The translations under genes were made by a program, and so were the position numbers. Below the pieces are notes generated by a model, which saw only the letters and a program-made list of their open reading frames with translations, did not search any database and was not told the origin of the DNA. From Alitta virens (taxonomy: Eukaryota > Annelida > Polychaeta > Phyllodocida > Nereididae): 64,000 nt of DNA. The stretch is from positions 23,281,638 to 23,345,637 of the forward strand of contig OW028584.1 in the NCBI GenBank assembly GCA_932294295.1. Direction: 5' to 3'. The number at the start of each line of letters is the position of its first letter. Within the stretch, counting starts at the first letter, position 1. Of the stretch, positions 1-24,700 are shown in pieces.

Positions 1-1361
1 CTAGTCATTGTTTCCAAGAAGAATGGGGATATAAGGCTCTGCTTGGATCCCAAGAACCTGAACAAGCATCTAGTTCGCAGCATCCATTATACAGCGTCTT
101 GGGAGGATGCTTTACACAGTCTTCGAAACGGTGAATATTTTTCAACACTGGGCGCTAAAAGTGGCTACTGGACTAAGAAGCTGAGTAAAAACAGTCAGTT
201 ACTCATAGCCTTCAACACACCGTTCAAGAAGTACTGTTTTGTCAGGCTGCCATTTTGGCTCTCTGTCTCATCAGAGATATTTTGCGAACAGATGGGACCA
301 CGCACTTGCCGGTGTACCCGGAACTTTCCCTTGTGCAGATGATGTCAAGGTCCAGGGCTCAACTGAGAAACAACACGACATAAATTTGCTGGAAACCATC
401 GCAAAAGCCCAAAGAGCAGGGATCAAATTTAATCCTGACAAATGTCAAATCAAGAGAAACAAGATTTCCTACTTCAGAAGAGTAATTTCTTCAAAGGGTG
501 TCGAACCCTGCCCTAAAAAGGTGAAAGCCATGCAACAGTTGATGCCACCCACAACTAAACAGGAGCTTCAAAGCTTCAGGGGATCGATCAACTTCATGGC
601 AACATTCATTCCCAATCTGGCAAAGAAGACAAACCTCATGAGAAACCTCCTCAAGAAAGATGCTCACTTCATTTGGACAAGTCACATGCAAGTGGAATTT
701 GAAGAAGTCAAAACAGCAATTGCGAACACAGTTGCATCGACACACTTAGATCCCAGCAAACCAGTCATTATTGAGACTGATGCCTCACTCAACGGTCTTG
801 GCGCAGTTCTCATCCAAGAAGACAAACCAGTTCGGTTCTTAAGCAAGTCACTCACACAGACTGAAGCAGACTACTCGAACATCGAACGCGAGCTGCTCAC
901 AATTCTATTTGCCTGCGAGAGACTTCACCAATACAAATTCGGGCGAACAGTGACTATTCACACAGATCATAAGCCGCTTGAATCAGTGTTTAAGAAACCC
1001 ATTAGCCTTTCACCTGCGCGCCTACAACGGATACTTCTGCGACTGAGAACCTACGATCTCAACGTGAAATACGTGGGATCCAAACGTGTCTTGTTAGCCG
1101 ACACCTTGTCAAGGTTGGTTAGACCAGGAGCAGACTCCACCTTGCCAGGCCTAGATGTCAACATAGCACAGGTGCTACAAATCAAGCCAACCCGACTCCA
1201 AACACTCCGGGAAGAGACAAAAGCTGATGCTACTTTAACCAGGATGACCAGACACATCCTTGGTGGTTGGCCAGAGCATAAACAAGATCTTACAGAAGAC
1301 CTCCATCCAAACTGGTGCTTCAGAGACGAGCTAGCAGTCCTAGATGGACTGGTGATGAAAG

Positions 1362-1625
1362 TAGTAGTAGTAGTAGTGTTATTGTTTAATGCCTCATCAG
1401 CACCTGAGTGGGCTATGTAGAGGCTCTCTAGGGTAAGATTGATCATCCATAGTTGGTAGTAGAAACCAGAAGCATGCAAAAAATCTACAAGTGTCTGCAT
1501 TGGATAGCTGGAGCAGCTTGTGCAATGCGCACTGTCCTGTTTTAGCCACTGGGGATAGAGGACTTCACCCCAAGTGTTTCCACCCTCGCCGCGTGGAGGC
1601 CCAGGACCTTCGAGGGCTATGAAAG
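1362..1625 (-). mobile_element. SINE-like insertion inside pol, with 7-bp target duplication
   Basis: The pol frame is interrupted by about 257 bases. ATGAAAG occurs directly before it (1355-1361) and at its end (1619-1625), so it is a target-site duplication. Read on the minus strand the insert ends in an (ACT)n tail (plus strand GTA repeat at 1362-1376), as expected for a target-primed non-LTR element. No coding capacity is seen. The family is not recognised; a 5'-truncated LINE tail is the alternative. Confidence 0.7.
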
Positions 1626-1711
1626 GAAGCAGAGTGGTGGTTCCAACTTCCCTTAGATCAGAGACGCTCAACAAGCTACATGATGGTCATCAAGGAGTGA
1701 CAGCCACATTA

Positions 1712-1775
1712 CAAAGGGCCAGAAGAGTGTGTGTGTGTGTGTGTGATTTGGGCTTTACGTCAAAGGGCCAGAAGA
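1712..1775. repeat. GT microsatellite between 15-bp direct repeats
   Basis: CAAAGGGCCAGAAGA occurs at 1712-1726 and again at 1761-1775, with a (GT)n run (about 1727-1746) between. The duplication adds 49 bases to the integrase region and breaks its frame. Confidence 0.8.
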
Positions 1776-2920
1776 ACAGTGTATTGGCTAAAATTACAAG
1801 ATGATGTGAGTGAAATGATTCAAAGATGCCAAGATTGTCAGAGACATGCCAAAAAGAAATCAGTGATGCCCAAAAGCAGATATCTACCGTACGACCAATG
1901 GAAACTATTGGTATGGATATCATGGATCACAAAGGCAAACCTGTGCTTGTGGCTATAGATTATTTCTCAGGGTACATTACAGTGGACCACCTAAACCGAG
2001 AAACAGCAGAAGCAGTTATTGCTAGAGTGAGTGACAACTGCCGCAAGTTTGGATTGCCAGAGACGATCATCACTGACAACGGCCCGTGTTTCAGGTCACA
2101 AAAATTTGACAGCTTTTGTGATAAGCTTGAAATCAAACACTTGACCTCCAGTCCTCATTACCACCAGAGCAACGGCGTGCAGAAAGAGCCATCCAAACAG
2201 TTGAACACATTTACAAGAAATGTAAAACCCAGGATGAGATCACATTGGCGCTGCTTGCTTATCATGACACACCAATCAGCAGTGACCTACCTTCTCCATC
2301 AGAGTTATTTTTCAACAGAAAGATAAACACCCGACTTGGCCTGATGTACCAGCCAACTGCACTCAGCGACAAACAAAAGACCAAGTTAATGGAAAGAAGA
2401 GCTGCTCATCTGACACCTTCAGAGCCTCAAAAAGCCTATATACCAAATCAACAAGTATGGTTTACAGAAGATGGAAATCTCACAAGAAGAACCCGCTCTA
2501 CCTCAGGAGACACCACGATTGGCAGTACCACCAGTGCCCCATCGACCTGAACCCCCTCCGTCACCTCAGAAAGAAGAGTGCGATGCGAATGCACAGCCAT
2601 CTCCAGTGCCTGGATCCCCACTGAAGAGAAGATCGTCTGGCCGACTATCAAAGCCGAGAAGAGATCCCAACTTTGTATATAATTAACCAAATACTCAGAG
2701 CAGGTGCTGAAGACCTTGCTCCTACGGTGAGACAAGTCCTGGGACCTCTGTCTCCATACTCCATACACAGTCTAAGATCAAAGACATTGTGGTGTGCAAT
2801 TTTAAAGAAGAAATGAACACTTAAACACATTTGCTCTTAAAGCCTTTATACTCTTATTGTGCAGTAGGTTAATAACTTTTAAGCATGACTTTGTTAATTT
2901 TATATATATACTTTTTATTT

Positions 2921-3056
2921 CAAAGAGGGGCATGTTAGGATATTGCCAATATACTCTAGATGGCGCCTCAAGCGTTTAGTATGATACACATACGCCCCCT
3001 ACTGATTGTAAGTAGTACTAGCAGTTGTTGAATAAAGAACAAGAACTTAAACAACA
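2921..3056 (+). mobile_element. candidate 3' LTR of the Ty3/Gypsy remnant with polypurine tract
   Basis: A purine tract (CAAAGAGGGG, 2921-2930) is followed by TGTTAGG at 2933. The segment ends AACAACA at 3056, giving the TGTT...AACA ends expected of an LTR, and has a poly(A) signal AATAAA at 3031-3036. It lies 250 bases after the pol stop. No 5' partner is in the window, so the borders are inferred. Confidence 0.5.
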
Positions 3057-3070
3057 AGTTATTTTTATAA

Positions 3071-3239
3071 GGGGGGATGTTGTAATAGTCCTAAATGTAG
3101 TCATGTTACGCTACGATATCATGAACGTTGTCATACGTGTCATCGCGCATGCGTCGTATTGTATTTCGCACCATGCTGGAATAAACATACATCACTGCAT
3201 TACCTTCATCATTGACTTCATTAATATTGAAATACAACA
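3071..3239 (+). mobile_element. second LTR-like segment with polypurine tract
   Basis: A G-run (3071-3076) leads into TGTTGTA at 3078; the mirrored end TACAACA is at 3233-3239, about 162 bp in all. AATAAA lies at 3180-3185. The ends differ from the preceding segment, so this is either a different element joined to it or the true 3' LTR. Confidence 0.5.
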
Positions 3240-3309
3240 GGTGGTCTACACTTAAATTTATTGACAAGAAGAAAACCGCTGTCATGACAAACTCTACATT
3301 TTAATCAGT

Positions 3310-4110
3310 TGTTAACATTAGAAATGAAATTCACAAGCTTTGTAAGCAGTTTAAATTCACATTTGATTATTTTTACTGAATAAATGATGTGGAGTAACAT
3401 AAGTTTGACTGAAAAACAACATTGAAACACTTGCTAAAAACATACTGATCATGGTAAAACCAGATGAAATTCACACGCTTTGTATGATTTAGCAGTTTCA
3501 TACTTTTCATCAAATAAAAAAAATGGGAGATAAAACTAATTGGACTGCACACATCAAACGCACAAGATCGAAACATAATTGCTAAATAAAGAACTTCACT
3601 GCACACCCATTGGATGAAATTCACATGCTTTCTATGATGTAGCAGTTTCGTATTCAATTTCTAATACCACATGAAGTACTTCACTGCAAACCCATTCAAA
3701 ACTTTGATGTGAAATTCATACTTTTGTAAGACTTAGCAGAATCATATCTAATTGGTATCACTAATTAATGATACAGAGATCAATTCAACCAAAATGACTG
3801 TGCAAGACATAAAATTGAATCATAATTTGTCAAACAAAATACTTCACTGCACAGTGCGTACTAATCGGATGAAATTCACATGCTTTGTATGACTTAGCTG
3901 TTTCTTCTTAAATGTTTATTACTAAATAAGTGATGTGCATATCAAAAACACATCGAAACACCACTTGTTAAATAACATATTTATTATTACTCAATAAATA
4001 ATATTGAGATATAACTAGTTCGACTTGTGCACATCCAACTGCAAACCCAATAAAAATTTGATGAAACTCACATGCTTTGTATGACATAGCACTTTAATAT
4101 GCTCTGTTTC
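3310..4110. repeat. degenerate tandem repeat, about six copies
   Basis: The phrase GATGAAATTCACATGCTTTG, followed by TATGAnTTAGCAGTTT, recurs in diverged form near 3322, 3462, 3612, 3708, 3870 and 4057. The linking sequence (ACTTCACTGCACACCCATT-like) also recurs. Spacing is about 100-190 bp. No coding potential is seen. Confidence 0.7.
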
Positions 4111-4901
4111 AACCATTCTTACATTTTACTGCTGGGGTTGGTAAGTATTGACCTCCACATTCACCCAGCCAATCTGTATTTTTCCCCAAGGCCATCATGC
4201 AAAGATCAAAAAGAAAATCAGGAACTGCGAAAATAAAACCTACGCAATGACATATCACCGAAAAATGATAATTCTATAATTTGTCCCGAGTTTTAATGTC
4301 TGTCATATCATGGAATAGAGAATTGTCTTAGCTATAGTGTATAGAGGAACTGTTTGCTATGGGCTAGTTCCATAATTAGTTTTGCTTATTTTGTCATGTG
4401 CAGCGACACAGGGGCATAGGAAAGTTTGAGATTTGGCCCTAAATTTCAACAACACAGGTCGGCTGCTACACTTTTAACTGATGCAAGTTTAGAATGCACT
4501 GCCCCATATCTTGCAAAACATTGTCAAGGCAAACTACTTAAAAAAAATCTTTTTTTTTTTAAATATATATAACAATTTGGTACATTAGAAAACATAATTG
4601 CATCCATATAATTATTGATTATATTTACGATCCTGGTTATAGTTATAACACTCAGAACATTATGGTAATAATTAACAAATACCACATTAATTTCTTTAAA
4701 ATTTCACCTTATTAAAAACAGACAAATCTAGACCAATTTGTTAATTTCAGCACCATGATTTTTTCAGAGTAATTAAGCCATGTTATGTCGTACCAATTGT
4801 TTACAGACAAGCAACACTACCTGCCAGTATAGCACTGAATACCACTTTTAAAATACAGCATAGGAATGTAACGTCTGGTCGACTCAACTCGAGAATTATT
4901 T
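4111..4901. other. downstream flank of XYLB, nothing identified
   Basis: This is AT-rich single-copy-looking sequence between the tandem repeat and the XYLB stop codon. It should hold the XYLB 3' untranslated region, but no convincing minus-strand AATAAA was found. Confidence 0.4.
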
Positions 4902-18367
<13,466 letters not shown>

Positions 18368-18619
18368 TTCTGAAAGAACGAAATGTTGTCGGAAACAGCC
18401 AGATGGCGCCAGCATCTAACAGTGAAACGACATCTGGTGAGTTTTATAAAGCCGAAATTTTAATCAATTAAATTTCTTGATTCTGCTCGCACAGCTGCGA
18501 AAGGTCTCATATATACTGGATATTTGTCGTACGGTGAACAGACTGTGTCTTGCAGATTTATTCTGGAAAACAATGCGCTTGATATTAGCCACCAGGTGGG
18601 ACATGGGTTTACGGGCACC

Positions 18620-18630
18620 TGCGCACGCAC
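18620..18630 (+). promoter_or_regulatory. possible NRF1-like site
   Basis: TGCGCACGCAC resembles the NRF1 consensus TGCGCATGCGC with two mismatches. It lies directly before the X-box. Confidence 0.3.
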
Positions 18631-18643
18631 CTTGCCTGGTAAC
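18631..18643 (+). promoter_or_regulatory. RFX X-box, 85 bp upstream of ODAD3
   Basis: CTTGCC-T-GGTAAC has one perfect RGYAAC half-site and a mirror half-site one base from GTTGCC. RFX factors drive ciliary genes through such X-boxes close to the start. A further half-site AGCAAC follows at 18651-18656. ODAD3 is a motile-cilium gene, so position and target fit. Confidence 0.6.
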
Positions 18644-18727
18644 CGATCATAGCAACAGTCCGACATCGACGCCAACAACCACCACTAACTGACAGAACAC
18701 TCCGTTCTATAACTGACAGCTACCAAA

Positions 18728-21700
18728 ATGCCTGGGAAAAGCTCTTATCAGCATAATATTAACGAAAAAATTGATGAGCTAAAGAACAAGATTCAACTTT
18801 TAGGTGAGTTGTCAAATCAAGTGACATCTTAGAGTTGGACAGTTTGAAAGATTGATAACTGAAAAGTTAAACAGTATCTGTCAGTGTCACTGTATATTAC
18901 TTGATGGAGTAATTATTACCATTATTATTGGCATTATTACGTTCTTCCACGATGATAGTCCATCTACTGAAACAGTGAAAGATGATAATAATAGTTTGTC
19001 CGGACAACCTATACACTGCCAAGCAGCTAGGGGTCCCAGACTGCATGCATATTTCAGCGAATGATGCATGCAAAAAATTATGTTAAATAATCTAAGCCTT
19101 AGGCTTATTATGTGATTATTTGCAGAGGGTGATCGAAGAGCTTATTACGAACGTTCACAATGGACGATGAAACAAAACCAACAGAAAATCCGCAAACTGC
19201 GGAAGGAGAACAAGGAGCTCCACAAAATGAAAGCTGACAGACTTGCTGTAATTACCAATATTAAGGCTTTAAGCAATTGATTGATCAGTAATTACCACAA
19301 GCTTCTTTTGAACAAAATATTATTCATTAGCTTAAAGTTAATTTTTGCACTTAAGTTCATATACATACTATGTATTATATAAAGGCGTAGATTCAGAAAT
19401 TTCAAGATTTGTTATTTATATTTTTTGCTATTTTACAGGCAGATGAACATGTTGTCAATAAAGGGCTTGAGGAACATCCTAGAGAAAGGAATGCATTACG
19501 TGACAAATCTGGTCAGGTAAGGATCGATGATCGACATGCTCACCTGCAATTTATCAATCAGCCCTCAGATGAGACAAGAAATTGTCCTTTTGGCTGAACG
19601 TGCATAAAACTTGCCAAAATTGTGTCTTTTGTCATTGATGTGCTATATCTCACAATTCCTAGGAGTAACCAGATTGTTGGCTGACCTCCATACCAGCATG
19701 TGCACTTTCCATCCATAAATTTCAGATAGCATACCATGTGGCACAAAGTTGGCAATGTCCACAACAGGTCAATGTCAGGCCAACCTTGTGCCTACATAGG
19801 ATGTGATTCCCTACAAGAACGCCAACTTATGATTTGTTCTGGTGGAGAAGCTATACAGACTAATCTCATGCTACGATGATGCATAACTGCAAATTAATTG
19901 CACAATTTTCATTTCATTTATATTAATATATATATACCTTTTTTTCTGTATTGTAATTTTAAGTATCTTTTCTTTATTCTAATTCTATCAGGTTCAATTG
20001 GGACTCCTAGCTACTTGAAGTGGTTGTATGTGAAACTTTATATGTAAACTGTATGTTTGCTTGTTCTTTAATTTTAGTGTTTTTTGTCTGTTGCTAAATC
20101 AACCTCTTGTCAATTTCAAAATTTCCTACTACAATAATCATAAAAAATTTCATCATTCCAGGTTGCAATTGTCAAGATGGACGAAAAGGTCAGGGACCAA
20201 GTGAATAAACTGAATCTTATGATATACAAGACAACAACAAAACAGAAGAAGCTGGAAGAACTACAGACAAATTATAACCAGATGGTCAAAGATTCTGAAG
20301 ATGCTGTTTCTACAGATGCAGGGCAGTCAGAGGATGCTCAGGTGTTTTTTTCATTAGTTTATTGATAACTAATTACGTTTGTGATTATGCCCTTTTTGCC
20401 AGTGTTATTCGTAAATACAAACATTCAAAAATATGTAAGGGCTGTTCCATTTTAAGTGTGGTAGGGGGAGGGGGTGGAACTGAGGATTTTCAGACCCTGC
20501 CCTCCCCTCTTTTTCTCTTTGGGAGAACCCCCCCCCCCCCTCCTCTTTTTCAAAATCAGGTCCGCCCCTACCCCACACTTTTAAATGGAACAGCCCTAAT
20601 GCACATAACCATATGATAACTATCAAATCAATCTGCGAATAAGCAAAGTGAGTTTATAGCACTTGATGTAATTAAACACATTTTTAAAAATCTGATGTGT
20701 AAAATTAACCAGATTTTTCTCAATTCACAGACCATCAGAAATTTGGAAAACCGACTTGAAAAGGCCAATCTAAAGTGCAAGGAAGCAGAACATATTCGAA
20801 AAACTTACGAGCAAATTAAAGCAAAGTTACAAGAAGAGCACATGTCATATGGGAACACTTTGGATGAAATGGAAACAGAAATTGTGAGGTATGAATAGAA
20901 AGAAGGTAACCGATGCATGAAACATATTATTGTAAAAACCTCATGTAAGAAACGGAAATAGGTTATAAAATAATTAAGCTTGCTCAAGACATTACTGCAA
21001 TTTTACTTAAAAGTTTACTTAAGTTTATTATTATATAAAAAAAACTGAATGATCAGACAACATTGATTCTCATAGATATATTTCAAAATTCAAATTAAAC
21101 CTATTTCTCTGACAGTGCTAAGATTCCTATGTAGTACATTGGTTATGGTCGTTAGCATCTATTAGAATACCTATATTTATAAGCAATTAATCATGATTCA
21201 GGCTCATCATCATAATATTTTTACGCACAATTAAGCAGAAATCATTTCTGAAACTGAACAATACTGAAGGCATTATATTATATTATACCATTTGCTGTTA
21301 ACTCTCTATTCTAAACTCCTGGTGAATCTTTTTTTGGACTTAATTATCTGTATGTAGATGCCGTCAAGAGTTAGAGGAGCTGAAAGCCATGAACAACGAT
21401 GCCCAGATTGCTAAAGACACATCAAAAGCAGAATTGGAACAGCAGGAGAGACAGGTCTACCAAGAACGTAAAGAGAGGGAGCTGGAACTAGCCGAGATCA
21501 AGAAGGAGGCGGAAGAGAGACGTATCCAGCATGAACGCATCGAGAGAAGAATTGTAAGTGGCGATGTGTAATTATCTGGGGTAGCAGTTATCAAAGCTTG
21601 GCAATTAAAATAATTGCTTGTCATGAAGCCCCTTTAATTCAGATCATATCAGGTGATGATAATTGTATTCTTGTCAGATCCACCAATCTTTAAACTTGAG

Positions 21701-24700
21701 GTTTTAGTGTTGCTTCAGGTTTGCAATTTTCCTTTCCAACCTAGCAAAATTACTAAATTATTGGTAAGATTATTGAAAAATTGACAATTATACCAGGTTA
21801 AGTGTACATGCTGCAGATCTGAAGATTTTAGAATAATAAGAAAAGTTAAACATGTTTTCTCTATAGCCTGAACCTTCAGTTACTGCAGGATCAATTGTGC
21901 GATACAGAATTTTAAGAAACTGGCAAATTACAATCTATATACCGTTTTATTGCTATATTTTCTTAAAAGTTACTTTACCTCACTTGGTTATGTTAATATC
22001 TAAACTTCTTTATTATTCATCAAAATGAAATTTTAAATTTTTTTTTTGTTGAGGGTCGTTCCATTTAAAAAAGAGGGGGGGGGGTCTAAAAAATTTCAGG
22101 TCCACCCCCCTCTCTCTTATCCCCGATATCTGGTTTTTGGCAGACCCCCCCCCCCCCCCCCACCCCAACCCGCTTTTTTCTACATTAAGATATAGTAAGA
22201 TAATATTGGCCAACCACTCCCCCGATATCAGTTTTTCCCAGACCCCTCCCCCCTCCCTATATCTGAAAAATCTTCAGGTCCACCCCCAACCCCTCCCCCC
22301 TTCCTTTTTTAAATGTAACAGCCCTGAACATTTTTCAAAGGATATATATTTTGTCATACAAATTGATGAGCGTGCAAAGCTTTGTTTTATTAAATCTATT
22401 TCAAGCAGGAGGTGAGATCATAACACGAAGTGGTTTGGATTTATTTACGAGACACTGTTTGCTGATTCAGACTGTTGAAAATTAGTCAATTAGCAAGATT
22501 ATGCAGTGATATATATTATTTGACAATTCAGGTTCTGAAGTTTTGATATCTAACTGGTTCATCAGTTTGAGTTCATGGGTTTATGTTCAGTTTCTGTTTT
22601 GCTTATTTGAGCAGAGAATTATTAAATATTGTTCAATGTGTAATTAAGGGCCATATAAAATATTTAAAATTCTGTTATATCATGTATATCTGTCTGTTGT
22701 TTTCAAAATAACCATGGTTTCAAGAATTTGAATATTTTTAGGATTCTGAATTATTTTGCTAATAATTTTCATACTTCACAGAAATTGGTTATATGACACA
22801 ATTGTTTTTAGACGGTCTTTTTAAAGTGCATTTTGATGTGATGAACTGTAAAGATCTTTTTTAAATACGGCATTTTGAAAATCATATATCCTGATTAATT
22901 TTATATAGTATTCTCAAATGACGGTTGGTAACATTTGAAAGTTTTTCGCCATTTTTAAATTGCCAACTTACATTTCGTTCCAACGCATGATTATGTCACC
23001 GCTCATTGAAGTATATTCGACAATACTTCCAATGGCAACAAGCATCCTGTATTTCTGAATATTTTCATTCACAAATATATCATTGCATATGAATGACATA
23101 TTGTGTACACTTCATTAAGAATGTTCACAATGTCTCTGGAATGTATTAAAAGTATTTGTCATCGTAACAGTTATATAGGTCCATTTATTTGTTTAAAGTC
23201 ACTTCGATAGAAATCCCTTGCCTTCATCGAAAATGCTTCTTTTAGTTTTACTACCAGTCAATCTCATTATGGCATTTTATCAATGATTATCTACATGTGA
23301 TTGTGCATCTAACATACTATCACATTGCATGAAATAGAGAAATGTTTTAAATAAAAATAAGCGCATGACTTTAAATAAAGTTTCAGATGTTATCTCATTT
23401 AACTGCGCAATTAAAGTACTTCAGTAGCATGCTGCATTATATTATAGCATAAATTGTCATATAACATCTAATTAGTACAAAATTTTATTAATTTAACTTA
23501 TCTTGATTTAACTACAGTTGATTTGAGTTCATTCCTGACTGAAGCAAAAAAAATAAAATCTTTAATCAGAAATGAATCATGTGATCTAAAATTTTGGTGT
23601 ATCTAATATATTTTTGTACATTTGATACAGCAACGAGGATCCATCACCCAAGATGAGCTGAGCCCTGCAGAAAGACAAGCATTAATGGTGGAGGAGGAAC
23701 AAGCAAAGATAACGACTTACGAGGATGCATTTAAAAGAATCAAGGAAGCAACTGGAGTTTCTGATACTTCTGTAAGTTAAACAAAGCCCGCTGAAATTTT
23801 GTAGTTAAGTTGTCACAGTATTTGAAAGCTTCTAAGTAAAACGATTATTCATGACATTGTCTCAATGTCACTGGTCTCAAACTTATCAGCTTATATGACC
23901 AGCATTATCATCTCTTCATTGCATTTTCCTCTAGCAGCTGTTAAAGTAAGCTGAACGTCATATGCGCAGATCAGTAGCCTTAAGCTATGTTTCTATGCAT
24001 AGTGTGTAGCCAATGGTGCACATTTCGAAATGTGTATTCCAAAAGATAAAATTCAAATTAATTGACCCTATCCATGCGCTCATGTACAATGCATGAACGC
24101 AATATATATTGCACAATGCATATTCCCAATTGTTCCAATGAACAATTGAGTAGGATGACGTCACTAATTAATTGTTACATTGATGACATCATAAAACAAT
24201 ATGACATCACAATACATATGACATCATCAAACATTATTTATCTGCTACGGTGTCAGTGACCTCTTGTGGTACTTTTTCATCACATACAAACATACCTATT
24301 AAATTTAGATGAAAAGTATTATGTGTTGGCCCTGTGAACTTTTCACAGGGCCAACACTTAGTGATCACACTAAGTGATCACAATAAGTGCTGGTTCATCA
24401 TAAAAATTCATATTCTGTACATTGACAGGAAGTGGTGATTCGATTTGAGAACCAAGGCGATACCCAGAGCCACCTGGAGGAGCTCAAAGATATGAACTTG
24501 CAAATGTTAGAAAGATATAATGAAGAGAAGAAGAAACTACAACAGGAATTTGAAGAAATGAAATACTCTGGTGAAGCCAAACTGTCAAGGTTTGTAAATG
24601 AAAATACAGCTGTACAATGCAATTTGTTAAAATTGCAGAAAAAATTAAAAAAAAAGGTTAAGAAGACTCTGTTTTCTAACTCAAATTTTCTGCTTATATA

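Larger units (their letters stand above)
1..2686 (+). pseudogene. Ty3/Gypsy retrotransposon pol remnant
   Basis: The piece begins inside the reverse transcriptase and runs through RNase H and integrase. Visible marks are a DD pair in the RT active-site box near 340, RNase H segments around 770-1000 (ETDAS, then a TDHKPLE block), an integrase zinc-finger His pair near 1675-1690 and CxxC near 1830, and integrase Asp positions near 1915 and 2075. It is dead. The first RT catalytic Asp (near 152) reads Gly. Frame changes lie near 295, 1890, 2178 and 2470. An insertion at 1362-1625 and a GT-repeat duplication near 1727 split the frame further. The last segment ends with a proline-rich tail and stop at 2684-2686. 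Gag and the 5' end lie outside the window. Confidence 0.9.
18368..18727. promoter_or_regulatory. head-to-head promoter between XYLB and ODAD3
   Basis: The two start codons point away from each other 360 bp apart. The segment is GC-richer than the flanking introns and must hold both 5' untranslated regions and start sites. No TATA box is evident. Confidence 0.75.
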
